Shown here one piece after another: positions 43,749 to 56,463 of a DNA stretch of 64,000 nt. A program made the translations under genes and the position numbers. Positions within the stretch are counted from its first letter, which is position 1. Every line of letters starts with the position of its first letter. The stretch spans positions 3,100,001 to 3,164,000 of the forward strand of contig NZ_JANADO010000001.1 of NCBI RefSeq assembly GCF_024199845.1, written 5' to 3'. Source of the DNA: Bradyrhizobium sp. CCGB12. GTDB taxonomy: Bacteria; Pseudomonadota; Alphaproteobacteria; Rhizobiales; Xanthobacteraceae. The notes below the pieces were generated by a model that worked only from the letters and a program-made list of their open reading frames with translations, was not told where the DNA came from and searched no databases.

Positions 43749-45164
43749 CTACGGCGCCGGAAGGTGATAGGCCAGCACGCCGCGCAACGTGTGCACGGTA
43801 CCGCCGGCGCTCAGGCTGGTCATGAAATCAGATGCCAGATCGTCCCTCGCTCCAAGATGCGTGACGCGATACTCCGCGCGGGCGGAGATGCTGTCCGTAA
43901 AGAAGCGTTCGAAGCCACCGCCAAATGTCGCACCGTGATATTCCCGGGTCGGAGCAGTGCCGGGAAATCCAAGGAAATTGTATGAGATCGACTGCGCGGT
44001 CGTTCCGCTGTAGCCACCGAGCAGATAGACCAGCGTCTCCGGCGCCACGAGATAGCCGACGCGTCCGCCGACGGTCCATCCCCACTTCACGGCGGCAAGG
44101 TCCGAAGAGATCGCGACACCGGCTCCCCCGGCCGATGCCGTGACCCTGGCGCCGCCATTCGTGCCGGCATCGATCAACCCGAACGCGCCGACGACCCATT
44201 TCGGCGCGATCTGGCGATCGTAACCGATCGTGAATGTGCCGCCGACGTCGGCACCGCCGAGACCGGACGCGTTGAAATCCAGCACGCCGGCGAACGAACC
44301 CGCGACATGGGGCGTGATGACGTCTCCCCCGATGCCCGCGCCGACGTAAACGCCGGTCCATGTCGGATTGAGCGCCGGCGTCGTCGATGCGGCCGCAGGT
44401 CCGCCGAACTGTCCGAAGCGGTAGGCCGCGCCGATCCTGACCACATGCTCGGAGAGGTCGGTGGTCCACACCGCGCCGAGTGGATCGACCGTGGTGTTGC
44501 GGCCAAGCGCGACGTAGCGGTATTCGCCGCGCAACGACACGTTGTTGGCGAGCCGATATTCCGCACCGGCGCCGACCGTGTAACCGTGCGACGTCAAACC
44601 CGATTCCTGCACGGTGAACGACGGACCTCCCCCGAGGATCACGTAGTTGAGGCTCCAATTTTTGATCCGCATCTCGCTGTAGCCGGCAAGGCCATAGAGC
44701 AGGATATCGGGCGTCACCAGAAATCCCGCGCGGCCACCGATCGTCCAACCCTGGTCCAGCGACGGCATCGCGGCGCTCAGGCTCTGGCCAAAAAACGGGC
44801 TCGTCGCGCTGGCTGTCGTGCGCTGGCGCGACCAGTCGTAATCGACGAAGCCGCCGACCACGACACGCGGCGCAACCTGGACGTCAAATCCGGCGAAAAC
44901 AGACAGGCCGAGATCGGCGCCCTGCAGGCCGTCGAGAGTGAACAAATCCGGGCCGCCGCCGACCGGCGTCAAATTCGAACGACCTGTCGCGAAGTCGAAG
45001 CCTAACCCTGCGCCGACATAGAATTGGGTCCAGTTCGCGACGGGAACTGCCCGCGGCGGCGCCTTCACCGGCAAATCGGCTGCATGTGCCGTCGCCCCAG
45101 CAAATGCAGCAACATGTGCCGCTCCCAGAAGAGCACACGCCGCCCGTCGCTTCGAATGAACCAA
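43749..45164 (-). CDS. Outer-membrane protein with two Omp25-like barrels
   Basis: About 471 residues from a TTG start, giving a signal peptide that ends at AGATAHA; a TTG at 45200 is an alternative. Residues 40-255 form one eight-stranded Omp25/RopB-type barrel (WTQFYVGAGLGFDFATG to VRIGAAYRFGQF). A second follows from about residue 270 (PTWTGVYVGAGIGGDV to LAYHLPAP). The usual protein has one barrel of about 230 residues, so this is a tandem fusion. Confidence 0.82.
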   Translation of the reverse strand: MVHSKRRAACALLGAAHVAAFAGATAHAADLPVKAPPRAVPVANWTQFYVGAGLGFDFATGRSNLTPVGGGPDLFTLDGLQGADLGLSVFAGFDVQVAPRVVVGGFVDYDWSRQRTTASATSPFFGQSLSAAMPSLDQGWTIGGRAGFLVTPDILLYGLAGYSEMRIKNWSLNYVILGGGPSFTVQESGLTSHGYTVGAGAEYRLANNVSLRGEYRYVALGRNTTVDPLGAVWTTDLSEHVVRIGAAYRFGQFGGPAAASTTPALNPTWTGVYVGAGIGGDVITPHVAGSFAGVLDFNASGLGGADVGGTFTIGYDRQIAPKWVVGAFGLIDAGTNGGARVTASAGGAGVAISSDLAAVKWGWTVGGRVGYLVAPETLVYLLGGYSGTTAQSISYNFLGFPGTAPTREYHGATFGGGFERFFTDSISARAEYRVTHLGARDDLASDFMTSLSAGGTVHTLRGVLAYHLPAP

Positions 45165-45426
45165 GTCCCGCCCCCATAGCCTCCGGTTGCGCCCACGCAA
45201 CCGTCAGCCCGGTCATATTCTGCACGGACGCAGGTCCACAAGGTCGCAAGCGCGCGTGGTTCACAGCGGACGCGATATTGTGGAACCGCTGTGTTCTCAA
45301 AGCCATAACGTGTGAATGAGGGTTCACGCGCACCGCGTACGGAGCCTCGTCTGTTTCCCGTCAGAAACAGACAGTGGTGGCGATTGCGCTTCGCGCAGCC
45401 GCCGGGCCAACCCACCCAGTAACGTC

Positions 45427-45879
45427 CTACACGTCCCCGTAGGCCGCTTCAGCCGGGCGCGTCGTGCGGCCGTAACCCATGATCATGAACAGCGCGCCGA
45501 TGATCGAGAGGTTCTTGAGCGCATCGACCAGCATCTTGGCGTTGTCGGGTGCCGCCATATTCCAGAAGTCGTAAAACAGCACGGTCGAAACCGCGACGTA
45601 GATGATCAGCAACATCGCAAAGAATCGCGCGCCGAAATTCAGCGCGATCATCAGCCCGGCGATGACCTCGAGCGCTCCGACCGCGATCGCGAGCAGTTGC
45701 GGGGTGGTCATGGCAGTCGCGGTCTCGACCTGCTTGGCGTAAGGCGCAATCATTTCGGGCACGACGACCTTGGTGGCGATGAAGTCGGCCGTCGTCTGGA
45801 TCGCGAACAGCTTGGTCGCGCCAGTGTAGATGAACAGCACGGCGAACAGGATTCGCCCGAAAGTCACGAACGCTGGCAT
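45427..45879 (-). CDS. DoxX-family membrane protein
   Basis: A 150-residue inner-membrane protein with four helices. GRILFAVLFIYTGATKLF and ALEVIAGLMIALNFGARF follow the DoxX pattern. Relatives are tied to redox or sulfur metabolism, but most are uncharacterised. It is single and follows a stretch with no gene. Confidence 0.85.
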   Translation of the reverse strand: MPAFVTFGRILFAVLFIYTGATKLFAIQTTADFIATKVVVPEMIAPYAKQVETATAMTTPQLLAIAVGALEVIAGLMIALNFGARFFAMLLIIYVAVSTVLFYDFWNMAAPDNAKMLVDALKNLSIIGALFMIMGYGRTTRPAEAAYGDV

Positions 45880-46021
45880 GATCGGCCTCTTGGCTCAGGC
45901 TTTTTAAAATCGGCGTCTTGACGAAAGTACTGTGCGATTATGAAGAGTCATTCGCCAGTTTACAAACGGGGAAATGGCGAACTGAAGGTAATTCAAAACT
46001 AGCGGCGGGCTGTGCAGGGAG

Positions 46022-46050
46022 TGGCGCTCCCTAGCGGAATCGAACCGACC
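46022..46050 (-). other. Sequence resembling a tRNA 3' end
   Basis: On the minus strand GGTTCGATTCCGCTAGGGAG followed by CGCCA resembles a T-arm, acceptor strand and CCA end. No matching 5' half of a tRNA is present upstream on that strand, so it is not a functional gene. It may be a scar of integration at a tRNA or a chance match. Confidence 0.3.
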
Positions 46051-46082
46051 GGGACAAATTCGGCCACCACTCTCTCGGCGTC

Positions 46083-46105
46083 ATGGCCGGGCTTGACCCG
46101 GCCAT
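46083..46105. repeat. Hairpin repeat between DoxX and malic enzyme genes
   Basis: ATGGCCGGGCTTGACCCGGC followed by CAT forms a 9-base-pair stem with a 5-base loop. This palindrome is familiar from alphaproteobacterial intergenic DNA. It lies 118 bases after the malic enzyme stop and could end that transcript. Confidence 0.6.
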
Positions 46106-46222
46106 CCGCGACTTGCTCCACGGTACGAAGATCGTGGAGGCCCGGGCCTTCGCCTCGCCGAAGCGGCTTCGGCCGCGCAGGCGGGACAAGCCGGGCACGA
46201 CGAGTTTCGTGGAGCGGTGCCC

Positions 46223-48532
<2,310 letters not shown>

Positions 48533-48779
48533 GCGGTGTCTCGCCTCGCGTTACCGGCCTCGAAATGCTTCATCCGGAGCAGCCAGCCCAATGGGAGGGT
48601 ATTTCCGGGTCGTGGAAACGGGATGAAGCACGGCGGGCGCCCCGGTGGCAACATCCGATTGCGCCCCCATCAACAGGGCGCACGGTCAAATATCTGATAG
48701 CGCTAGCTTTCCCTGGACCGCGCGGCATTTCCCGAATATGGCAGGTTGCGCAGTGCAAAACGAGCAACCGGAGTTGGGA

Positions 48780-50750
48780 ATGAAGCGAATCCTGATCGGC
48801 CTAATCGTGGCAGTCGTGCTCGCCGCGGGCGGGTGGTTCGGATTCAACCTCTACGTCCAGCACCGGGCGACTAGCGAGGTCGAGGCGGCGTTCGAGCAGA
48901 TGCGCGCCAATGGCGGCAAGGCGAGCCACGGCAAGATCGCGTTTGAGCTCGCGACCCGGACGCTGACGATCGAGGACATCAATGTCGAGCCCGGCCAGCC
49001 GGAGCTGGCCCGCGTCAAGATCGCAAAGGTCACGGCCGCCGGCGTACGCCAGCCAGACGAAGCCCACTTCGCGGCCGACAGTATCGAGGTGTTAGGGGTC
49101 GAGGTCGCCTTCACCTACACCGAGCGGGCGAAGCTGAAGGCGAACTACAAGATCCCTGAGATCACCGCTCGCGACTTTTCCGGTCCCACCCGTGCGGCGA
49201 GCGCTCCGCTGTCCGGCTCGATCATCGACATGTACCGCTTCATGCTCGCGCAATACGCAACCGTCTCGGCGTCCTCGATTGCGGTGCCGACCATCGCGGT
49301 CAACGTCGATGCGGGCACCGGCAATGCCGGCAGCGGAGACTTCATCTATTCCGGTCTCGCGGTCCAGAACGTCAATCGCGGCAAGATCGAAACGGCGAAG
49401 ACCGATCGCGTCACCTACACGCTCGACTTGAGCCAGCCGGGCAGGCCAGCAAAGATGACCGGCGAGCTGTCCGGGTTGGCCGTCACTGATTTCGACGCAA
49501 CCGCAATAACGGCCGCACTCGATCCGCAAGGGTCCGGCGATGACGGCTTCCACAGGATCTATCGACGCATCTCTGCCAATTCGTACGCGGTGACGATGGC
49601 ACCGGGCGTGCGCGTGCAAATCGACAACTTCGCCATCGACGACATCGCGATCCAGCCGTCGAAATTCCGTCCTCTCGAGATCATGGCGTTGATGCCGGCA
49701 GACCGCGCGATCCCGACGCCGGCGCAGTCGCGCGAGATGATCACGAAGGTGGCCGACTTCTTCGAGGGGTTTCGGATCGGCAAGGCGGAAATCGGCAAAC
49801 AATCGATCGAGACGCCGCAAGGGACGGCAAGGCTCAACGCCGTCAAATACGATCAGGATAAATTTGCGCTGGAAGGCCTCGACATGCCGATGCCGCAGGG
49901 GCAGCTCAAGATGGAGCGCTTCGCGCTGAAGTCCTTCAGCGCGGCGAGCCTGCTCCGCTGGGCGGCCGGCTTCAGCAATCCCGGCCAGGCGCCCTCGCCC
50001 GATCAGATGCTGGGCCTGTTCCGGGTGCTCGAAGGCGCCGAGATCAAGGGCGTGGTTTCGCCGTACAAGAACACGCGGCAACTGGTCACCATCGACACGA
50101 TTAGCCTGAACTGGGGCCAGCTCGTCGGCTCGATCCCGAGCAAGGCCAATCTGATCGTGAAGATGGTCACGCCCACCGACCCCGCCAATCCGGCGCAGCG
50201 GCCGCTGATCATGGCCGGCGTCGACAAGCTCGCGATCGATCTCGATCTCGGCGCGGCCTGGACGGAGTCATCGGGCGCGTTCGCGCTTGCGCCTGCGACC
50301 CTCGATCTCGGCAATCTCGCGAAGGCGCAAGCGCGCTTCGCGCTTGCCAAGGTGCCGCGCGCCCTGTTCACCACGACCGACCCGATGGAAGCTATCAGTG
50401 AGATGGCGCAGGTCGAGGCCGGCCCGCTCGAGCTCTCCTTGCGCGACAGCGGCGTCGTCGATCTCGTCGTGGCGCAGTTCTCGCGCATGCAGAATGTCAG
50501 CCGCGACGCGGCGCGCGGCGCCATCGTCGAGATGATAAGGGCACAGGGCGAGAAGATCGCGGCGTCCAATGTGGATGTCCGGGCGGCGGCGGACGCACTT
50601 GCCGGCTTCGTCGAGACGCCAGGGCAGACGCTGACCATCAAGCTGACTCCGCTCGGCAAGGTGCCGGTGCTTCAGCTCATGGATGTCCTGAACAGCGAGC
50701 CGATCGTCGCGCTGGCGCAGTTCAGGATCGAGGCTTCGACGGGGCTGTAA
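48780..50750 (+). CDS. Membrane-anchored conserved-looking hypothetical protein
   Basis: A 656-residue protein with an N-terminal anchor (LIGLIVAVVLAAGGWFGFNL) and a large, probably periplasmic domain rich in beta strands and repeated DIA/IDN-like turns. The ATG at 48780 follows GGAGTTGGGA. The layout recalls AsmA or YdgA/DUF945 proteins that act at the envelope, but no motif settles this. It has no operon partner. Confidence 0.65.
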   Translation: MKRILIGLIVAVVLAAGGWFGFNLYVQHRATSEVEAAFEQMRANGGKASHGKIAFELATRTLTIEDINVEPGQPELARVKIAKVTAAGVRQPDEAHFAADSIEVLGVEVAFTYTERAKLKANYKIPEITARDFSGPTRAASAPLSGSIIDMYRFMLAQYATVSASSIAVPTIAVNVDAGTGNAGSGDFIYSGLAVQNVNRGKIETAKTDRVTYTLDLSQPGRPAKMTGELSGLAVTDFDATAITAALDPQGSGDDGFHRIYRRISANSYAVTMAPGVRVQIDNFAIDDIAIQPSKFRPLEIMALMPADRAIPTPAQSREMITKVADFFEGFRIGKAEIGKQSIETPQGTARLNAVKYDQDKFALEGLDMPMPQGQLKMERFALKSFSAASLLRWAAGFSNPGQAPSPDQMLGLFRVLEGAEIKGVVSPYKNTRQLVTIDTISLNWGQLVGSIPSKANLIVKMVTPTDPANPAQRPLIMAGVDKLAIDLDLGAAWTESSGAFALAPATLDLGNLAKAQARFALAKVPRALFTTTDPMEAISEMAQVEAGPLELSLRDSGVVDLVVAQFSRMQNVSRDAARGAIVEMIRAQGEKIAASNVDVRAAADALAGFVETPGQTLTIKLTPLGKVPVLQLMDVLNSEPIVALAQFRIEASTGL

Positions 50751-50775
50751 CAGAGAGACGCGGCTCTCTCCGCCT

Positions 50776-50862
50776 CGTCATTGCGAGGAGCTCTTGCGAC
50801 GAAGCAATCCAGAGTCCCTCCGCGGAAAGATTCTGGATTGCTTCGCTGCGCTCGCAATGACG
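50776..50862. repeat. Long palindromic intergenic repeat, copy 3
   Basis: The same arms as at 30431 and 33686. It lies just after the anchor-protein gene and before the aspS end, between convergent genes, where it could terminate transcription in both directions. Confidence 0.9.
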
Positions 50863-50897
50863 ATGTGGAGAGAGTTCCCCACATCCGCGGAAGGCGC

Positions 50898-50985
50898 GTA
50901 GCCCGGATGGAGCGTTAGCGTAATCCGGGACAACTCCGTCAGCGCATGAGATGCCCCGGATTGCGCTCCGCTCCATCCGGGCTAC
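50898..50985. repeat. Second palindromic repeat after copy 3
   Basis: GTAGCCCGGATGGAGCG and CGCTCCATCCGGGCTAC-like arms enclose AATCCGGGAC / CCCCGGATT. It sits 35 bases after the preceding palindrome, so two different repeat families are adjacent between convergent genes. Confidence 0.85.
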
Positions 50986-51019
50986 GGGCTGCGTCGTTGC
51001 AGATGCAGCCCGCTCCGCC

Positions 51020-52792
51020 TCACTTCTGCGGCAGGTTCACCCGCACATGCAGCTCGCGGAGCTGCTTGGTGGAGGCGTCCGACGGCGCGCCCATCAGGAG
51101 GTCCATGGCCTGCTGGTTCATCGGAAACAGCGAGATCTCGCGCAGATTCGTGGTGCCGCAGAGCAGCATCACGATGCGGTCGACGCCCGCTGCCATGCCG
51201 CCATGCGGCGGGGCGCCGTACTGGAAGGCGCGATACATGCCGCCGAAACGATCGACCACTTCCTGCTCGCCGTAACCTGCGATCTCGAACGCCTTCACCA
51301 TGGCTTCCGGCACGTGGTTGCGGATGCCGCCCGAGGCGATCTCGTAGCCGTTGCAGGTGATGTCGTACTGGAACGCCTTGATGGTCAGCGGATCCTGGCC
51401 CTTCAACGCCTCAAGCCCGCCCTGCGGCATCGAGAACGGATTGTGCGAGAAGTCGACCTTCTTGTCGTCCTCGTTGTACTCGTACATCGGGAAGTCGACG
51501 ATCCAGGCGAGCTCGAACCGTTCCTTGTCGGTGAGGTTCAGTTCCTCGCCGACCTTGTTGCGCGCAAGGCCGGAGAACTTCCAGAACTTGTCGGGATCGC
51601 CGGCGACGAAGAAGGCGGCATCGCCTTCCTTCACGCCGAGCTGCGCGCGGATCGCCGCGGTGCGCTCGGGCCCGATGTTGTTCGCGAGCGGGCCAGCGCC
51701 CTCGCCACCTTCGCGCCACATGATGTAGCCGAGGCCGGGCTGGCCCTCGCCCTGCGCCCACGAGTTCATGCGGTCGCAGAACGCGCGGCTGCCGCCGCCC
51801 GCAGCGGGAATGGCCCAGACCTGGTTCTTGGGATCCTCGAGCATGCGCGCAAAGACCTTGAAGCCGGAGCCGCGGAAGTGCTCGGAGACGTCCTGCATCT
51901 CGATGGGATTGCGCAGGTCCGGCTTGTCGCTGCCGTATTTGCGCAGCGCCTCGGCGAACGGAATGCGGCGCCAGTTCTTGCTCACCGGCTTGCCCTTGGC
52001 GAACTCCTCGAACACGCCGGTGATCACAGGCTCCATCGCCGCGAAGACGTCTTCCTGGGTGACAAAGCTCATCTCGACATCGAGCTGGTAGAATTCGCCC
52101 GGCAGACGGTCGGCGCGCGGGTCCTCGTCGCGGAAACAGGGCGCGATCTGAAAGTAGCGGTCGAACCCCGACATCATCAAGAGCTGCTTGTACTGCTGCG
52201 GCGCCTGCGGCAGCGCGTAGAACTTGCCGGGATGGATGCGCGAGGGCACCAGGAAGTCGCGCGCGCCTTCCGGCGAGGACGCGGTCAGGATCGGGGTGTT
52301 GAACTCGAAGAAGCCCTGCCCCTCCATGCGCCGACGCATCGACTTGATGATTTCGACGCGCGTCATGATGTTCTGGTGCAGCTTCTCGCGGCGCAGGTCG
52401 AGGAAGCGGTACTTCAGGCGGATGTCCTCAGGATATTCCTGATCGCCGAACACAGGCAGCGGCAGGTCGCCGGCCGGGCCCAGCACCTCGATTTCGCTGA
52501 CATAGATCTCGACCTTGCCGGTCGGCAAATCGTCATTGTCGGTACCCTCGGGGCGACGGCGGACCTTGCCGTCCATCTTGACCACGAATTCCGAGCGCAG
52601 CTTTTCGGCCAGCGAGAATGCCGGCGAGTCCGGATCGACCACACATTGGGTCAGGCCGTAATGGTCGCGCAGGTCGATGAACAGCACGCCGCCATGGTCG
52701 CGAACGCGATGGACCCAGCCCGAGAGGCGGATGGTCTCGCCGATGTTGCTCTCGCGGAGCGCGCCGCATGTATGTGACCGGTAGCGATGCAT
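51020..52792 (-). CDS. aspS: Aspartyl-tRNA synthetase
   Basis: Charges tRNA-Asp (possibly also tRNA-Asn in this group) with aspartate. The 590 residues are the normal bacterial length. The N-terminal OB-fold starts at [20 protein letters not shown]; class II motifs 2 and 3 are [16 protein letters not shown] and [16 protein letters not shown]. The ATG at 52792 ([10 protein letters not shown]) is the family start. It is divergent from selO. Confidence 0.98.
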   Translation of the reverse strand: MHRYRSHTCGALRESNIGETIRLSGWVHRVRDHGGVLFIDLRDHYGLTQCVVDPDSPAFSLAEKLRSEFVVKMDGKVRRRPEGTDNDDLPTGKVEIYVSEIEVLGPAGDLPLPVFGDQEYPEDIRLKYRFLDLRREKLHQNIMTRVEIIKSMRRRMEGQGFFEFNTPILTASSPEGARDFLVPSRIHPGKFYALPQAPQQYKQLLMMSGFDRYFQIAPCFRDEDPRADRLPGEFYQLDVEMSFVTQEDVFAAMEPVITGVFEEFAKGKPVSKNWRRIPFAEALRKYGSDKPDLRNPIEMQDVSEHFRGSGFKVFARMLEDPKNQVWAIPAAGGGSRAFCDRMNSWAQGEGQPGLGYIMWREGGEGAGPLANNIGPERTAAIRAQLGVKEGDAAFFVAGDPDKFWKFSGLARNKVGEELNLTDKERFELAWIVDFPMYEYNEDDKKVDFSHNPFSMPQGGLEALKGQDPLTIKAFQYDITCNGYEIASGGIRNHVPEAMVKAFEIAGYGEQEVVDRFGGMYRAFQYGAPPHGGMAAGVDRIVMLLCGTTNLREISLFPMNQQAMDLLMGAPSDASTKQLRELHVRVNLPQK

Positions 52793-52980
52793 GGTCGTCC
52801 CAAAATCAATGTCGGAGGGGTCGAATCGGACGGCCTGAAACGACCGGTCCGAAGTTGCGGCAGGGTTTACCCGACGAGGCCGGGGGCGGCAACCAAGGGA
52901 ACGCCCTGTTTTGGGCCTGATGTGCCCATTTTCAAGCGCCGAGCCTTTGCCATCAGGCGTTCCAGCCCTATCTTGAGGCC

Positions 52981-54456
52981 ATGACGGTCCATTTCCCCTT
53001 CCAGAACTCCTATTCGGCGCTGCCGGACAGCTTCTTCGCCCGCGTCGCGCCAACCCCTGTGGCAGCGCCCCGGCTGATCAAGCTGAACCGACTACTGGCG
53101 GTCCAGCTCGGACTCGATCCCGACCTGCTGGAGACCCCTGAGGGCGCCGAGATCCTGGCCGGCAAGACGGTTCCCGCCGGCGCCGACCCGATCGCCATGG
53201 CCTATGCCGGTCATCAGTTCGGGCAGTTCGTGCCTCAGCTCGGCGACGGCCGCGCCATCCTGCTCGGCGAGGTCATCGACAGGGACGGTATCCGCCGCGA
53301 CATCCAACTCAAGGGCTCCGGCCCCACGCCGTTCTCCCGCCGCGGCGACGGCCGTGCCGCGCTCGGGCCGGTGCTGCGCGAATACATCGTCAGCGAAGCG
53401 ATGTATGCGCTGGGTATCGCGACCACGCGCTCGCTCGCCGCCGTCGTCACCGGCGAGCACGTCATCCGCGAGACCGCGCTGCCCGGCGCGGTGCTGACGC
53501 GGATCGCCTCCAGCCACATCCGTGTCGGCACCTTCCAGTTCTTCGCCGTCCGCCGCGACACCGAGGCGATCCGCCGGCTCGCTGACCACGTCATCGTCAG
53601 GCACTATCCGGATCTGCTCCATGCCGAGCGACCCTATCACGCGCTCCTGGCCGCAGTCGTCGCGCGCCAGGCCGATCTCGTCGCGCGCTGGCTCCTGGTC
53701 GGCTTCATCCATGGCGTGATGAACACCGACAACACGTCGATCTCCGGCGAGACCATCGATTACGGCCCCTGCGCCTTCATGGATTCCTACAACCCCGCGC
53801 AGGTGTTTTCTTCGATCGACGAGATGGGCCGCTACGCCTATGCCAACCAGCCGCGCATTGGCTTGTGGAATCTGACGCGCCTCGCCGAATGCCTGCTGCC
53901 GCTGTTCTCCGACGACCAGGAGAAGGCGATCGCGGAAGCCCAGGACATTCTCGGCGCCTTCTCGGAGACCTTCAGCAATGCCTATCAGGCAGGCCTGCGC
54001 AAGAAGGTCGGCCTGTTCACGGAGCGCGACGGCGACGAAGCGCTGATCCAGGACCTGCTCGACGCCATGGCGAAGAACCAGGCCGACTTCACCCTCACCT
54101 TCCGCAAGCTCGGCGACGCCGCAGGCGATCCGGCCGCGGGCGACGCGCGCGCGCAGTTCATGGACCCCGCGACTTTCGACGAATGGGCCGGGCGCTGGCG
54201 CGAGCGCATCGCCCTGGAGCCGCAGAGTGCGGCCGAGCGGCAAGCCGCCATGCACGCCGTCAATCCGATGTTCATCCCGCGCAACCACCGCGTCGAGGCC
54301 GTGATCCAGGCCGCGGTGAACGACGACGACTACGCGCCGTTCGAGGAATTGGTGAAGGTGCTGGCAAAACCGTTCGAGGACCAGCCGGACCACGTTGCCT
54401 ACGCCGATCCGCCGCTGCCGGACCAGCGCGTGCTGCAGACGTTCTGCGGGACGTGA
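52981..54456 (+). CDS. selO: Protein adenylyltransferase SelO (YdiU family)
   Basis: A 491-residue pseudokinase-fold enzyme that transfers AMP to protein hydroxyls, linked to redox stress. The nucleotide-binding region [31 protein letters not shown] and the metal-site [20 protein letters not shown] (in two adjacent parts) are clear. It ends TFCGT, the C-terminal cysteine that replaces selenocysteine of the eukaryotic form. The gene is single. Confidence 0.95.
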   Translation: MTVHFPFQNSYSALPDSFFARVAPTPVAAPRLIKLNRLLAVQLGLDPDLLETPEGAEILAGKTVPAGADPIAMAYAGHQFGQFVPQLGDGRAILLGEVIDRDGIRRDIQLKGSGPTPFSRRGDGRAALGPVLREYIVSEAMYALGIATTRSLAAVVTGEHVIRETALPGAVLTRIASSHIRVGTFQFFAVRRDTEAIRRLADHVIVRHYPDLLHAERPYHALLAAVVARQADLVARWLLVGFIHGVMNTDNTSISGETIDYGPCAFMDSYNPAQVFSSIDEMGRYAYANQPRIGLWNLTRLAECLLPLFSDDQEKAIAEAQDILGAFSETFSNAYQAGLRKKVGLFTERDGDEALIQDLLDAMAKNQADFTLTFRKLGDAAGDPAAGDARAQFMDPATFDEWAGRWRERIALEPQSAAERQAAMHAVNPMFIPRNHRVEAVIQAAVNDDDYAPFEELVKVLAKPFEDQPDHVAYADPPLPDQRVLQTFCGT

Positions 54457-54470
54457 AGCAAGCTCGGTGC

Positions 54471-55179
54471 GTAGGGTGGATTAGCCGAAGGCGTAATCCA
54501 CCTCTTCTCTCGATCAAGCCGAAAGTAACGAGGTGGATTACGCTTCGCCAATCCACCCTACAAAATGGCGCAGCCATCATGCACGCTCGCCAAACTTCCC
54601 TGCCATGTTCGCATCCCCACCCCAATCCTCTGGAAACAGTCCGGCGCGCACATCACGGTGAAACGACGAGTACGGCCAGTCGCAAACTCTCGAGACGTGC
54701 CCGTGCTTCACAGGGTTGTAGTAGCAGTACTCAACATGGCGCGCGTAGTCGGCTTCGTCACGGATCAAATGCTCCCAGAACCGACGTTGCCAAATACCGC
54801 GTTCGTTCCGGGCGGCGCGGACAGCGCTCAACTGCTCGTTCGCTGGAATTGCTTTGGCAAAACGTGTCTTGATCAACCGCCAGCGCGCCGAAAAATCAGC
54901 ATCGCCTGGCGGTAGCGTCCAAATTGCATGTAGATGGTCCGGCAGAACCACGAACGCATCGACACCGAAGGGATGACTCTGCCGCGTTGCTGCGACCGCG
55001 CCCCGCAAGCTTTCGATCTGGTCGGTCAAAAGAGCTTTCCGCCGATCGAGCAAATTCACCGTGAAGAACCAGCATCCTCCGGGAACGAATACGCGGCGGT
55101 AGTCGGACATTTGAAATCGATAGCACAGCTTGAATTTGGCTCACAGTGGTGGATTACGCCTTCGGCTAATCCACCCTAC
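54471..55179. mobile_element. RAYT gene flanked by exact inverted REP-like repeats
   Basis: The bases 54471-54501 and 55149-55179 are exact reverse complements of each other over 31 positions (starting GTAGGGTGGATTAGCC). The left side extends to 54561 as a larger palindrome ending CCAATCCACCCTAC. The transposase gene lies between them. This is the standard layout of a REP-associated transposase unit. Confidence 0.85.
54577..55110 (-). CDS. REP-associated tyrosine transposase (RAYT)
   Basis: A 177-residue Y1 transposase-family protein. The HUH motif is VLPDHLHAIW, and the catalytic tyrosine region is YCYYNPVKHGHV followed by DWPYSSFHR. RAYT proteins bind and cleave REP hairpins and are thought to spread them. 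The flanking repeats support this. No frameshift is seen. Confidence 0.93.
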   Translation of the reverse strand: MSDYRRVFVPGGCWFFTVNLLDRRKALLTDQIESLRGAVAATRQSHPFGVDAFVVLPDHLHAIWTLPPGDADFSARWRLIKTRFAKAIPANEQLSAVRAARNERGIWQRRFWEHLIRDEADYARHVEYCYYNPVKHGHVSRVCDWPYSSFHRDVRAGLFPEDWGGDANMAGKFGERA

Positions 55180-55190
55180 GAATTTTGTGC

Positions 55191-56201
55191 CTACTTCGTC
55201 GCCTTGCGCACTCCGCCGAACGAGGCCGCATCGAACTTCTGCGGATCGACGGGCTCGTAGCGCGACCACTCCATGTCGGACACGTTGCCGTAGCGCTCAC
55301 CCCAAGCCTTGTCAGTCCTCGTATTGCCGGGCGCGACGGGGCGGATTTCGAAATGCAACACCTTGCTCGGGCCGATCTCGCCGATCGTATCCTTCGCCTT
55401 GACGTTCGCTCCCATCGCGAGCACCTCCCCTTTCGGCCCGACGATGCGGCCAAGCTGGACGTAGCGCGTGTAGACGATGCCGCCATTGGGATATGGGTGC
55501 TTGAGAACGACGTAGCGGCCACAGCCGCCGATCAAAGGCAGATCGCCCGGCGCCTGCTCACTGTTCTCGATCTTGACGACGATGCCGTCCGCCATCGCGG
55601 CCACCGGGCCGCCGGGCTTGTCGGAGGTGAAGTCGATTCCGGGATGCTCGTCCTGGGTCCAGCATCCGCAAGACGTCATCGTCTTGTCCGCCGGCTTGTC
55701 GGCGCGCGGAAAACTGCGCGGGGTCAGGAATTCATTGACCAGCAATCCCGGCCCTTCCGGTGACGTGAAAGCATGGACTGCATAGAGCGACAGCTTGTCG
55801 CCGACCGGCACCTCGTTCGGAAGAAACCCGTAGACCACGTCCTGGATGAAAACCTTGAGCTCGCGGCCCTTGGCGGAGCGCACCGTGATGCAATTGGTCG
55901 CCTGCAAGCCGTCCGCGTCCGGCTTGGGCATCCCGCTCATGATCAGGGCGCGCTTGAGCGCCCCGCTGGCGCACGGCTCCCCACGGGAGGCCAACGTGAC
56001 GTCGAGCTTGAGCGGCAACATCGGATAGATGTCCATGCCGGTGGCGGGTCGCCGCCGCGCCAGGAATTCGTCGAGATCAGTCTCCTTGTAGCGGGCGAAG
56101 TTGAATTCGGCGTGCACCACGCCGGGGACGGCGCCGAGAACGACAAGCAGAACGGAGGCAGCAAGCAATCCCAGCTTGCAGAGAGGACGCGGCATCAACA
56201 T
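55191..56201 (-). CDS. M23-type peptidase fold with lost catalytic histidines
   Basis: A 336-residue secreted protein with leader (LGLLAASVLLVVLGAVPGVVHA, ending at HA). The C-terminal M23 domain keeps HPGIDFTSDK with GGPVAAMADG and the last zinc histidine in LHFEIRP. The usual YxHL is YTRYVQLG, and the first histidine of the HxH motif is valine (KVLHFE). Two cysteine pairs are present. It may be a non-catalytic regulator of an amidase. The start may be ATG 56195. Confidence 0.8.
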   Translation of the reverse strand: MLMPRPLCKLGLLAASVLLVVLGAVPGVVHAEFNFARYKETDLDEFLARRRPATGMDIYPMLPLKLDVTLASRGEPCASGALKRALIMSGMPKPDADGLQATNCITVRSAKGRELKVFIQDVVYGFLPNEVPVGDKLSLYAVHAFTSPEGPGLLVNEFLTPRSFPRADKPADKTMTSCGCWTQDEHPGIDFTSDKPGGPVAAMADGIVVKIENSEQAPGDLPLIGGCGRYVVLKHPYPNGGIVYTRYVQLGRIVGPKGEVLAMGANVKAKDTIGEIGPSKVLHFEIRPVAPGNTRTDKAWGERYGNVSDMEWSRYEPVDPQKFDAASFGGVRKATK

Positions 56202-56463
56202 TCGGAAATCTCGCGACGCAAATTCAATGTGCTGCCTGAGCAAACCATCATCGCATCCTCGCGGCAAGGTAGATCGTACCCTGCATCTCAATCGTGAGAC
56301 GTCATGCGACGCAAAGCGCGCCTGTTCGGTCGTCCGCATGTCCACGCCTTCGACAGCCCACGGGAACCGCTGTCATCAAACTGAAACACACGCGCTCTAA
56401 CCGCCTGTCAGGGTCGTCTTGCCGGAGGCACCCATCCTCTAGACAGTCCCGACAAAGCGCGCC

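Larger units (their letters stand above)
45880..46222. other. Intergenic stretch with tRNA-end-like sequence and repeat
   Basis: No gene is supported. It holds the tRNA-3'-end-like sequence at 46022-46050 and a hairpin-forming repeat at 46083-46105, and leads to the malic enzyme stop at 46223. Confidence 0.5.

Noticed and set aside
50951..52777. Plus-strand open frame of 608 codons
   Set aside because: It is opposite aspS, whose protein is unmistakable; the composition is shadow-like.
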